Assembly: GCA_964401915.1 (NCBI GenBank)
Contig: CAYOAI010000002.1
Coordinates: 1-64,000 of the forward strand
From: CAZGZD01 sp964401915
GTDB lineage: Bacteria > Patescibacteriota > Microgenomatia > UBA1406 > GWC2-37-13
Length of the DNA stretch: 64,000 nucleotides
Direction: 5' to 3'
Positions 52,164-60,895 of the stretch are shown here, piece after piece. A program made the position numbers and the translations under genes. Positions within the stretch are counted from its first letter, which is position 1. Each line of letters begins with the position of its first letter. Below the pieces are notes generated by a model, which did no database searches, was not told where the DNA came from, and was given only the letters and a program-made list of their open reading frames with translations.

Positions 52164-53687
52164 ATGGCTATGGCGATTCGACTCCTTACGGGTTCAAAAC
52201 TCCCCACAACTCCAGCCCTTTTGTATTTGGTGTATGAAGGAGATGTGGAAAAAGACACTATTCTTAAAGAAATTGATAAAAAAGCTCAGGGGTATATATT
52301 TGCCAAACTTAAAAAGCGGGAATTTAAAGGTAAAAAAGGACAAAAGGTCAGCTTTGAAAACTGTGCGGGGTACGAGGCTATCTATATTGCGGGCTTAGGT
52401 GCGAAAGAGAAATTCAAATCACTGACTCTTAAAAATGAGATTGCAAATGCCGTGCGGAGTGCTGGAATGAGCAAGATTGAGGCACTTGGAGTAGCTTTTC
52501 AGAAGACTGGATTGGGTGATTTTATTTTAGGAAAAATAATCGCTGAGGGACTCACTTTGGGTAATTATTACTTTGATAAGTATAAAGCTGCAAAAGACAA
52601 AGCTAAATATAGCCAGGTTAAAGAGGCTGAGGTTGTAGGAGAAAAAATAAATGCCCTGGATTTTGAAGCGGGGACAAAGTATGGTCTGCTTGTTGCAGAC
52701 GGTGTAGTCCTTGCTCGCGATTTGGTGAATGAGCCAGCATCTGCAAAAACTCCCAATGACCTGGTAAAAGTAGCACGAGATATTGTCAAAAACTCCAAAG
52801 GATCTGTAAGTGTGCAGATACTTGGTCGGGCTGAGTGTGAAAAACTTGGTATGGAGGCATATTTGGGGGTTGCACGCGGTAGCGATAAGGAGCCCCAATT
52901 CATCATACTTCACTACAAAGGATCGGCAAAGCCAAAAAAAACTATATGTGTAATCGGCAAATCTATCACCTTTGATTCTGGCGGACTTTCCCTCAAGCCA
53001 GCATCTGCAATGGAGGATATGAAGCTTGATATGGCCGGTGGTGCAGCTGTGCTTGGAGTATTTTCTACACTTTCACAGTTGGACGACAAAGTCGCACAGT
53101 CTTTTTCAGATATTGAGATATATGGCATCTTACCCGCATGCGAGAATATGCCTTTTACTAATGCACAGAAACCAGGAGATATTGTCCGGGCCATGAACGG
53201 AAAGACAATCGAAGTCCTCAATACCGATGCGGAAGGCCGACTCGCACTTGCTGATGCACTTTCATATGCTGAGGCGCATATTAAGCCAGACATTATGATA
53301 GATCTGGCTACACTTACCGGAGCCTGTATGGTGGCACTTGGCACAGACTTGGCTGGGCTTTTTGGCACAGATAGCGCACTTGTCAAAAATTATCAAGACG
53401 TGGCTAATCAGGAGGGTGATCATGTGTGGCCTTTGCCACTCTACAAGCCATATACAAAACTTATGAAAAGCGATATAGCAGATCTCAAAAATATTTCAAA
53501 AGCAGGCTATGGTGGAGCAATCACAGCAGCTGTATTTCTAAAAGAATTTGTAAGTCACGCGAAGTGGATTCACGTTGATATTGCAGGACCCTCTTTTCAT
53601 AAAGGTGCAGTCGGGGGAATACTGTCCGGCGGGGCAACTGGATGGGGAGTGGCAAGTGTGCTGGAGTTTGTGCGAACAATTAAATAG
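52164..53687 (+). CDS. pepA: Leucyl aminopeptidase (M17)
   Basis: 507 residues. The catalytic C-terminal domain shows GKSITFDSGGLSLKP with the metal-binding Lys and Asp, DMAGGAAVLG, and the signature NTDAEGRL (353-360). It removes N-terminal residues from peptides, using two divalent metals. The N-terminal domain is diverged, as usual. A second in-frame ATG two codons later is equally possible. Confidence 0.94.
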   Translation: MAMAIRLLTGSKLPTTPALLYLVYEGDVEKDTILKEIDKKAQGYIFAKLKKREFKGKKGQKVSFENCAGYEAIYIAGLGAKEKFKSLTLKNEIANAVRSAGMSKIEALGVAFQKTGLGDFILGKIIAEGLTLGNYYFDKYKAAKDKAKYSQVKEAEVVGEKINALDFEAGTKYGLLVADGVVLARDLVNEPASAKTPNDLVKVARDIVKNSKGSVSVQILGRAECEKLGMEAYLGVARGSDKEPQFIILHYKGSAKPKKTICVIGKSITFDSGGLSLKPASAMEDMKLDMAGGAAVLGVFSTLSQLDDKVAQSFSDIEIYGILPACENMPFTNAQKPGDIVRAMNGKTIEVLNTDAEGRLALADALSYAEAHIKPDIMIDLATLTGACMVALGTDLAGLFGTDSALVKNYQDVANQEGDHVWPLPLYKPYTKLMKSDIADLKNISKAGYGGAITAAVFLKEFVSHAKWIHVDIAGPSFHKGAVGGILSGGATGWGVASVLEFVRTIK

Positions 53688-53725
53688 CACAATATATAAA
53701 ACGAGACCGATATTTACATTACTGT

Positions 53726-54796
53726 ATGAGGCTACTAAACACTCTTAAGACTAAAAATATAATCAAAATTAGCCCAGATACTACGCTTAAGTCAGCTATC
53801 TCGAGTCTCGCATCATCTCATGATGCGGCATTTGTGTTTACCAAAAAAGGTGAATATGTTGGTGTCATAAATCCATATCATGCGCTCATCAAGAGTTCGC
53901 ACCCTGGAAATACCAAGGTTGGTCATATCCTATTTCATCCGCCAAGGCTAAGGATTCAAGATCCAGTATCTCGCGTTGCCTCACTTATGATATCCTCACG
54001 CGTACATTACTTGCCGATATTCGATTCGAACAATTCATTTTCTGGGATTATATCAGCTCGCAATATGCTGTCTCAGCTGCGAGATGCTAAGGAGTACAGA
54101 ATTACACTCGGTGCACTTATTGCGCATAAGACGGGTGAGCTACTCATTGTCAATATGGAAGATCCGGTGTCCCGTGCATTATCAATTTTCAAAAAATTCA
54201 AACACTCAAAAATTATTGTTGTTGGAGATGGTCAGAAAGTTCAGGGAGTGTTGACGTATTATCATCTTATCAATTTTCTTGTTCAACCTCGTTCTCGTGA
54301 ACATAAGGGCGATCGAGTTGGCACAAAGACGAAGTTATCTTTTCAGAAGGTCAAAAATTTCATGCAAAAAAATGTTGTTAAATTGAGTGGAGATAAGCCG
54401 CTTCTTGATGCCCTTGACTCAATACTTGAGCATGAGATTGGAAGCATTGTGGTTGTGGATAATCAGTCGCGGCCTATTGGTATCGTGACCACAACAGACC
54501 TATTGGGGCTTCTGGTCAAACCAGTCCGAGCTCGCGAGATTGAGCTTATTGAATCAGGTCTCACGAATCAGAGTCACCAGATTGTCGCACGATTCTTGCA
54601 CAAATTTACGCGGGGATTAAAAAAGTTGCCTGGTGTCGAGAAAATTCGACTGCTTGTTGCTGAAGAGAAGCAAGGGAAATTATTTCGTGTAATCGCTTCA
54701 TTTATTCCAACACGTGGTGTGCCAAAAATACGGGAGGAATCAGGTCGAGATCTCAAACAAGTTCTCAGAAAAGTTGAAAAAACTCCACAGACATAA
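53726..54796 (+). CDS. Four-CBS-domain protein
   Basis: 356 residues with two tandem CBS pairs: TLKSAISSLASS...GVINPYHAL, PVSRVASLMISSRVHYLPIFD, then a second pair ending in HEIGSIVVVDNQSRPIGIVTTTDLLGLL. The final ~85 residues form a basic alpha/beta domain that I do not recognise (a distant resemblance to the ribosome-binding HPF fold was noted, without firm support). CBS domains bind adenine nucleotides and act as sensors. It lies alone between pepA and a convergent HAD gene. Confidence 0.82.
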   Translation: MRLLNTLKTKNIIKISPDTTLKSAISSLASSHDAAFVFTKKGEYVGVINPYHALIKSSHPGNTKVGHILFHPPRLRIQDPVSRVASLMISSRVHYLPIFDSNNSFSGIISARNMLSQLRDAKEYRITLGALIAHKTGELLIVNMEDPVSRALSIFKKFKHSKIIVVGDGQKVQGVLTYYHLINFLVQPRSREHKGDRVGTKTKLSFQKVKNFMQKNVVKLSGDKPLLDALDSILEHEIGSIVVVDNQSRPIGIVTTTDLLGLLVKPVRAREIELIESGLTNQSHQIVARFLHKFTRGLKKLPGVEKIRLLVAEEKQGKLFRVIASFIPTRGVPKIREESGRDLKQVLRKVEKTPQT

Positions 54797-54807
54797 TTCG
54801 CAAAATA

Positions 54808-55386
54808 CTACTTCACCTTTGTTTTTAGGTATTCGACGACAGCCTTAAGACTAAAGAATTTGCGGTGATATCCAATTGCAGAGTCAAGTACATTAGATAT
54901 CCATAGTATTTCTATATTTTTTTCAGCCATATCTTGAAGTGACTGCACAATATCCCAGTTGTCTTCGACAAATACGTCCAGCTTGAGCTGGTTGATCATT
55001 TTTCTTTTAAATACGTGCGGCTCAAAATCGTCCTTATCAAAAAATATTCCTGAGAAAGAGTTGTGACTATTGAGCTTTTTAGTCCATGATGTGAAGTCGT
55101 CTTCAAGCATGCGATATCTTCCGCTTATGATGTATGCTTCAATATCGCCATGTTCGATTAGTCGGCAGAGTTGTGTAAATCCACGAGCCGGGAAAAGGCT
55201 TGATTTGTGAGCAAGCTTCCAAAAAAAGCGTGAGAGTTTGTTTTGAGGTTTATAAAAATGAAGATTCTTTTTCCCAAAGCTACGGGTGAGGAGAGGGTGG
55301 AGTACTGGTCGTAGAATACGCGCTGGATTGTAGAGGATTACGCCATCAAGGTCGAATCCTACTCTTAATTTGCGCATTTGGGCCAT
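54808..55386 (-). CDS. HAD-like phosphatase, NT5C-type
   Basis: 192 residues. GFDLDGVI (about 9-16) is motif 1, IISGRYR is motif 2 and VEDNWDIV is the metal motif. This resembles the 5'(3')-deoxyribonucleotidase-like HAD group. Substrate unknown. TATAAT lies 11 bases before the start. Confidence 0.78.
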   Translation of the reverse strand: MAQMRKLRVGFDLDGVILYNPARILRPVLHPLLTRSFGKKNLHFYKPQNKLSRFFWKLAHKSSLFPARGFTQLCRLIEHGDIEAYIISGRYRMLEDDFTSWTKKLNSHNSFSGIFFDKDDFEPHVFKRKMINQLKLDVFVEDNWDIVQSLQDMAEKNIEILWISNVLDSAIGYHRKFFSLKAVVEYLKTKVK

Positions 55387-55436
55387 ATAAAAGGTTAATT
55401 ATAGTGTATCACTGGTAAAAGTGAAGCTCTTAGTAT

Positions 55437-56498
55437 ATGATATTTCTTGTGCCAAAAAAAGTACTTATTACAGGTGGTGCGGGTTTTTTGGGTTTGCACT
55501 GCGCACGCTATTTTAGTCGAAAAAATTGGGACGTCGTGATCGCTGACATTATGTCCCCTAACCTCAAAGAGTATCCTAAGAAAACTGTAAGTCTTGCAGT
55601 CGATATAAGAGATAAGGCAAAATTCACAAAAAGTCTAAAGAATGTTGAAGTTGTGATCCATGCAGCCGCAGCTTTACCCCTATGGAGCGCAAAAGAGATA
55701 TATAGCACTAATATTAAAGGTACAAAAAATGTGCTGGAGGCTTGTGTGGCAAATCGAGTGTCGCGTGTGATATACATCTCATCAACCGCTGTGTATGGTA
55801 TACCCAAAAAGCATCCAATATACGAGAGCGATCCTGTGTATGGAGTTGGTCCTTACGGCGAGAGCAAGATAGCGGCTGAGGCACTTTGCACAAAGTATCG
55901 AAGCCGTGGACTTACGGTAAGTATTATTCGGCCGAAGACATTTGTCGGTACACATCGGCTTGGTGTTTTTGAGATTTTATTTGACTGGATTCGGGATGGA
56001 CGTCGTATACCGGTCGTAGGTCGTGGTCGTAACCGTTACCAACTCCTTGAAGTTGAAGATTTATGTGCGGTTTTATATCTTCTTGCGACCCACAAAAATA
56101 AAAAGCAGGTGAACGATGTGTTCAATATAGGAGCTGCTCAATTTGATACTGTTGAGCGAGATCTTGGAGTATTGTTTAAATACGCAAAAAGCGGATCTAA
56201 GATATTTCCGACGCCCGCGTGGCTTGTGAAAAAGACTTTATTTATCCTTGAAAAGCTAAGGCTTTCGCCGCTTTATCAGTGGGTATACGAGACAGCAGAT
56301 CAAGACTCATATGTGTCAATTGACAAATTGACTAAGACTTTGAGATGGAGGCCCAAATATTCAAATAGCCAGGCCCTTATCAGATCTTATCAGTGGTATC
56401 TTGACAACTTTGATGAGATCAAATCACGTACTCCAGGAGTCACCCATACTGTAGGTTGGAATCATGGGATACTGGGTGTTTTCAAGAGATTTATGTAG
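55437..56498 (+). CDS. NAD-dependent epimerase/dehydratase
   Basis: 353 residues, extended SDR fold. ITGGAGFLG (about 10-18) binds NAD, VIHAAAALP and YISSTAVYG follow, and YGESK (about 139-143) holds the catalytic Tyr and Lys. Members act on nucleotide sugars or on sterol-like or flavonoid-like substrates; a role in sugar-nucleotide supply fits the neighbouring glycosyltransferases. It converges on a GT-C gene. Confidence 0.88.
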   Translation: MIFLVPKKVLITGGAGFLGLHCARYFSRKNWDVVIADIMSPNLKEYPKKTVSLAVDIRDKAKFTKSLKNVEVVIHAAAALPLWSAKEIYSTNIKGTKNVLEACVANRVSRVIYISSTAVYGIPKKHPIYESDPVYGVGPYGESKIAAEALCTKYRSRGLTVSIIRPKTFVGTHRLGVFEILFDWIRDGRRIPVVGRGRNRYQLLEVEDLCAVLYLLATHKNKKQVNDVFNIGAAQFDTVERDLGVLFKYAKSGSKIFPTPAWLVKKTLFILEKLRLSPLYQWVYETADQDSYVSIDKLTKTLRWRPKYSNSQALIRSYQWYLDNFDEIKSRTPGVTHTVGWNHGILGVFKRFM

Positions 56499-56501
56499 TT
56501 T

Positions 56502-58013
56502 TCAACGAGAGAGATAATATATACGTGCAACTGATTGGTCACTGTTATAAACTTCTTCTTCTGCTCCCTGTGGATACATTTTCTTGATCTCGTCAATTTT
56601 TGACATATAATTTCCAATAAGTACGAATGCCGTACTTTTATGAGGCGATTTTTGGAGACTATATGTACCAAACTCATGCGCTCGGTCGTAGCATGTAATA
56701 TCTGGTGCAATAAAGCGAACTGTCTCATAATTACAGCTCCATCTGGAAGAAAAGAATAAAAATTCAGTAGAGGAATTATATTTTTGCATGGATTCTGCAG
56801 TTTGCGTAAGATCATCTGCGAATACCCATTTGGCTTCTATATCACCTGCAAACATCACAAAATAAGTGTAAAGATTAATTGCTGAACAGATTATTACTAT
56901 CGAGACAATACTTATTACAAGGAGGCGATTTTTGGATTTTTGAAATGCTAAGGATATGAAAGCGGCCATGAGAAAATAGAGATAGGGAAGAGCGAGTATG
57001 ATTCGCCTATATGTTCCCTCTACCGTTAAAAATGAACTTAGAATAATTAGAAAAAGAGAGCCTACAACTAACAAGAATTCTTCATTCCGCTTTTTTATCA
57101 CAACAAAAAGACCAAGTGCAAAAAATACAAGATAGGCAATATTGAAACTTCTATACTTCCCATATCCATCTGCAAAATCAAGTTGGTGACCTACGAAAAA
57201 AGTGCTTATCTTAGTAAGTCCATTTGCGGCTACACCCCGCAGCTTTTTTAAATTGTCGGCTTCATCGCGAATTGGTTTGTAGTTGGCGATAGAATAGATC
57301 TTGAAATGGCCCAAATAGAAATCAGGCTTTTCATAAATCAATTTAAATAGTCCACTCCCTGTAAGAATAAAAACAAAGATAAAAAGTAAAAAGGCATAAA
57401 TGCTGGATTTGTTAAATCGGCTTGCGAATACACGAAGCACAAGGAAAAGGGCGACAGTTGCCGGGTATAGCACGAAGGAATTGTATGTATACATTCCAAT
57501 CCCGGCAAATATGGCGGCAAATCCAATATGCCAATAATTTTTACGCCGAGTGCCCCAAAATAAAAAGATAAGCGAGGAAATCTGAAAAACAAGAGTCGTG
57601 ATGAGAAAAAAAGCAGTTCGCGAGTAATGAATGTGCATGAGAGAAAAGCACAGTGCGCATGATGTCACAAATGAGGAAAATTGTTTGAAAAAAAGCCGAA
57701 GAAAAAGATAAAAAAGAGGAATGCTAAGAGCACCCATGAAAGCAATTGGTAGGCGAAGTATGAATACAGACTCTCCAAATAAATGAAAGAATAGGGCAAT
57801 TATATATGAAGGTCCTGTGACATTGCCAAGCGCATCCCCTGTGAAGATGGGTAAATCATTGTGGCTTATGATTTGGCGAGCCCAGATCCCGCCCCAAGCT
57901 TCATCGCCATGAAGTCCTGTCGGAATTTTATCCAAGAGGATGAAGCGCACTAAAAGAGCCACAAGAAAAAGAAAAAGGGCAAGTAAGATATCTCGTCTAT
58001 TCAGCTTTGTCAT
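56502..58013 (-). CDS. GT-C membrane glycosyltransferase, PMT/ArnT-like
   Basis: 503 residues, about 11 membrane helices. The first outer loop carries HGDEAWGG, the conserved acidic pair of PMT_2 enzymes, followed by GNVTGPSYIIALF. It probably uses a polyprenyl-phosphate sugar to glycosylate proteins or lipids. It overlaps the upstream GT-C gene by 17 bases and shares its operon. Confidence 0.85.
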   Translation of the reverse strand: MTKLNRRDILLALFLFLVALLVRFILLDKIPTGLHGDEAWGGIWARQIISHNDLPIFTGDALGNVTGPSYIIALFFHLFGESVFILRLPIAFMGALSIPLFYLFLRLFFKQFSSFVTSCALCFSLMHIHYSRTAFFLITTLVFQISSLIFLFWGTRRKNYWHIGFAAIFAGIGMYTYNSFVLYPATVALFLVLRVFASRFNKSSIYAFLLFIFVFILTGSGLFKLIYEKPDFYLGHFKIYSIANYKPIRDEADNLKKLRGVAANGLTKISTFFVGHQLDFADGYGKYRSFNIAYLVFFALGLFVVIKKRNEEFLLVVGSLFLIILSSFLTVEGTYRRIILALPYLYFLMAAFISLAFQKSKNRLLVISIVSIVIICSAINLYTYFVMFAGDIEAKWVFADDLTQTAESMQKYNSSTEFLFFSSRWSCNYETVRFIAPDITCYDRAHEFGTYSLQKSPHKSTAFVLIGNYMSKIDEIKKMYPQGAEEEVYNSDQSVARIYYLSR

Positions 58014-59586
58014 TTTTTTTGAATATCATTATCTTTGGGTGATCGTATACGGTGAATGATTCATCCGCTCCCAAGTCATCTATTCTGATGCCAAATATCG
58101 ATGGTGGTGCTGCAAATTCGGCCACTTTACGGAATCTTAGTTTCCCATCGAATAGATCCTGGTAATATTTTGCTGTACGCTCGTAGCATACTTTGTACTT
58201 TGTGCAGTCGGTAAGTCGTTGAAGCGGCACGTAGAGTCGATTGGAGGCAATGATTATATAATCAGAACGCGCAAGTTTCCCGTCCAATATGCTCCATTTT
58301 ACACTGTCATCTGGAATATCATAGAGAGTGAGTTCCTCAAAGCGGTAGAGATCCATGCGATTTCCAGCAAGTCGATCATCCCAGTGTTCCACGGCAAGAG
58401 TTGATCCGGCCGGAATATTTCTCACTATCCAGTCTGTTGCCGCCAGACGCGTATGTTGGCTTGAATATATATTTACAAAGGCTAGAGTCCATACAATCGC
58501 GCATACCGCAAGAGTATAAAAGAAAAATTTGGTGAGCATTTTCTTGGATGACAAGAGTTTGTCGGATGCAATGGCGGCCAGAATTGCAAAAAATGGATAC
58601 ATTGGGAGCATATAGCGCATAAATTTGACTGCCGACTGCCCAATATACAAAAAATAAAGGGAATAAAATGCAATCGTAAAGATGTGGAGCTTATATGTGG
58701 ATTTATCTTTTTTTAGAATGCCAGCATATATGTAAATTCCGACAATTGAAAGAAATGAAATAAATGGCCCAAGTCCCCACAAGATAATATTTTTCAAGTA
58801 ATAAAGATAGGGGAGCGTACCTACGTATTGCAAGGTGTAAGGGAACGCATAGGCATTCTTGGCAAGTTGCAGCTGAGTCTTGATATCGAGCGTAAATTGC
58901 GGCCATGCCAGATATGCATATGGCATAAAGATGAACGAAAATATAAGTGCAGAGATAAAAAAGATCCCAAGAGACTGAGCTCTTTTTTTATTGAAAGGAA
59001 AGATAAAAAACATAATGAGTAGTGGAGGTAGTGCGATCGCTCCGGAGATCTTACTCGTCACACAAGCTGCAAAGGAAGCTGCGATAAGAACTATTTTCTT
59101 TATGCTTGGGTTTTTTAAGTAGAGTAGAGAAATATACAAAAGTAGAGTAAGACACAGAGTGAGGAACTGGTCAACGATAAAGAAATGGGAGTTTTGGATA
59201 GTAAAAAAAGATATTGAATAGAAAAATGACGCAAAATACGCGGTCTTTTTATGCTTAAAAAGCAAAAGAGTAATGCGGTAGATAAGCCATATGATTGCAA
59301 GCGATGCGATGATAGATAGCCCTCGCCCCACATAGAGCATGCCCTCGTAATTCGTTAAAGCCGCACCAAAGAATATACTCAGCAGCTGACTGGTGCCTTT
59401 TAGAAGGTAGATAGGGAGTGTGCCGTAGTTGAAAAATTCAGGATTGAGTTTGTCAAAAAAATGAATACGATCTGCCACAAATATAAGTTGACGTTCGTCT
59501 GGGTGAAGGTGTCCTCCAAGATCCCAGTTTATACCATATAGTCGGAGGAGAAGGGCAAGGCCTAAAATTGCGATAAGCTTGTACAT
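57997..59586 (-). CDS. GT-C membrane glycosyltransferase, PMT-like
   Basis: 529 residues, about 12 membrane helices. The first loop has HLHPDERQ with the catalytic-type Asp-Glu pair, typical of PMT_2. The C-terminal ~100 residues form an outer domain. It is a paralogue-type neighbour of 56502-58013. A TATAAT box lies 11 bases upstream of the start codon. Confidence 0.85.
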   Translation of the reverse strand: MYKLIAILGLALLLRLYGINWDLGGHLHPDERQLIFVADRIHFFDKLNPEFFNYGTLPIYLLKGTSQLLSIFFGAALTNYEGMLYVGRGLSIIASLAIIWLIYRITLLLFKHKKTAYFASFFYSISFFTIQNSHFFIVDQFLTLCLTLLLYISLLYLKNPSIKKIVLIAASFAACVTSKISGAIALPPLLIMFFIFPFNKKRAQSLGIFFISALIFSFIFMPYAYLAWPQFTLDIKTQLQLAKNAYAFPYTLQYVGTLPYLYYLKNIILWGLGPFISFLSIVGIYIYAGILKKDKSTYKLHIFTIAFYSLYFLYIGQSAVKFMRYMLPMYPFFAILAAIASDKLLSSKKMLTKFFFYTLAVCAIVWTLAFVNIYSSQHTRLAATDWIVRNIPAGSTLAVEHWDDRLAGNRMDLYRFEELTLYDIPDDSVKWSILDGKLARSDYIIIASNRLYVPLQRLTDCTKYKVCYERTAKYYQDLFDGKLRFRKVAEFAAPPSIFGIRIDDLGADESFTVYDHPKIMIFKKNDKAE

Positions 59587-59679
59587 TTTATGCCCCCATT
59601 ATACAGGCACTGCATATTACTCGGTATTGATAAAATAACTTTCACATAACTTGCATATCTTGAGTATAATGTAGACTCT

Positions 59680-60522
59680 ATGCTACCTATTTTGACTCAT
59701 ATAGCTGGTCTTAAATTCTATACATTTGGGATCTTTCTTGTACTTGCTTTTTTCTGGTCGACATTTCTCTTGTGGAAAAATATACGACTTACAAGCTATA
59801 GAGAAGAAGATATATTCGATGGTCTTTTTTGGTCGTTGGCTGGAGGCCTATTTGTAAGTCGATTTATATACGTGGCGCTCAACTTCAGTAAATTTGGCCT
59901 CAACATACTCAAGTTTATTCTGATAAATGGCTATCCGGGGATGTCTCTTTATGGATTCTTGCTTGGATTCTGTCTCTCACTTCTTTTTTTCTGTATGTCT
60001 CGAAAGATCGTAATTCGGCAGATTGTCGACTATTTTGTAGCCCCAGCCAGTGTGGCGCTTGGATTTGGCAAGATAGGGTCTTTTTTTGCCGGGTCTGAGA
60101 TTGGTACAGTGACCAAATTTCCACTACACGTGCTGTATCAGGGAGTTACAGGGCACAGGCATATCACAGCTCTTTATGAGGCTGCAATATTCTTTGTACT
60201 TGCATATTTGGTATCCAGGATCCTTTTTGCTGTGCGGCGTGGTAGATTTTTTGATGGATTTGGGTTTTATTTCTTTGTCTGGACCTTTGCGCTTATTACT
60301 TTGCTTTCAGATTTTATCAAAGCACAGCACCTTTTGATCTTTGGGTTTAGCTTTAATATGCTTGTGTCTGCATTTTTACTCTTGACATTCAGCTTGTACT
60401 TTCTGTACTATTTCAGGAATCTTATTGGCGATAGATTCGCCAGAATTGGAAGTTTATTATTTAGACATGGACGCAAAAATAAAACAGGAGTTCATAAAAA
60501 AGCAGCAGAATCTTCTACTTGA
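59680..60522 (+). CDS. Lgt-like membrane protein with altered catalytic residues
   Basis: 280 residues, seven predicted helices, with the order of Lgt motifs: KFYTFGI (Tyr14), PGMSLYGFLLG where GGMSFHGGLIG is usual, GKIGSFFAGSEIG where GRIGNFINGELWG is usual, and HITALYEA. The conserved His is Tyr91, the Arg is Lys131 and the following Asn is Ser134. Prolipoprotein diacylglyceryl transfer may therefore be lost or altered. TATAAT is nine bases before the ATG. Its end overlaps the DksA-like gene by 56 bases. Confidence 0.72.
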   Translation: MLPILTHIAGLKFYTFGIFLVLAFFWSTFLLWKNIRLTSYREEDIFDGLFWSLAGGLFVSRFIYVALNFSKFGLNILKFILINGYPGMSLYGFLLGFCLSLLFFCMSRKIVIRQIVDYFVAPASVALGFGKIGSFFAGSEIGTVTKFPLHVLYQGVTGHRHITALYEAAIFFVLAYLVSRILFAVRRGRFFDGFGFYFFVWTFALITLLSDFIKAQHLLIFGFSFNMLVSAFLLLTFSLYFLYYFRNLIGDRFARIGSLLFRHGRKNKTGVHKKAAESST

Positions 60523-60826
60523 AGAACAGATAAAAATAAGGGCTAATATTGAAAAGCTCAAAGGAGACGATCCTTTCTCTGACCCAGATCATGCTTCAGA
60601 CAATGCAGCGGTCGACACTGATGTGCGGGAGCAGCTTGGTCATGATACGATAGAAGCCGAGATCAAATCGCTGAACAAAAAGCTTGACGATATCGGGAAC
60701 GCGCTCAAAAAAATTGATGATGGGGAGTATGGGTATTGTGAAAAGTGCCATGGGCAGATTCCTCAGGCTCGTCTTGAGCTTGTTCCTGAAGCTCACTTCT
60801 GTGTCACCTGCCGGGATTCTTCATAG
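60467..60826 (+). CDS. DksA/TraR family zinc-finger protein
   Basis: 119 residues. A coiled-coil N-terminus (about 1-85) is followed by the C4 zinc finger YGYCEKCHGQIPQARLELVPEAHFCVTC near the C-terminus, given here as positions about 88-115. DksA-type proteins reach into the RNA polymerase secondary channel and modify initiation. The start at ATG 60467 overlaps the lgt-like gene by 56 bases; a longer start at 60425 would increase the overlap. It may be coupled to that gene. Confidence 0.85.
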   Translation: MDAKIKQEFIKKQQNLLLEEQIKIRANIEKLKGDDPFSDPDHASDNAAVDTDVREQLGHDTIEAEIKSLNKKLDDIGNALKKIDDGEYGYCEKCHGQIPQARLELVPEAHFCVTCRDSS

Positions 60827-60895
60827 ATTTACACGGCATCAAATAGTCGCGCTTTTTTTCTTTCGTGGGATCGTGATTTATGCTATAGTGAGACT

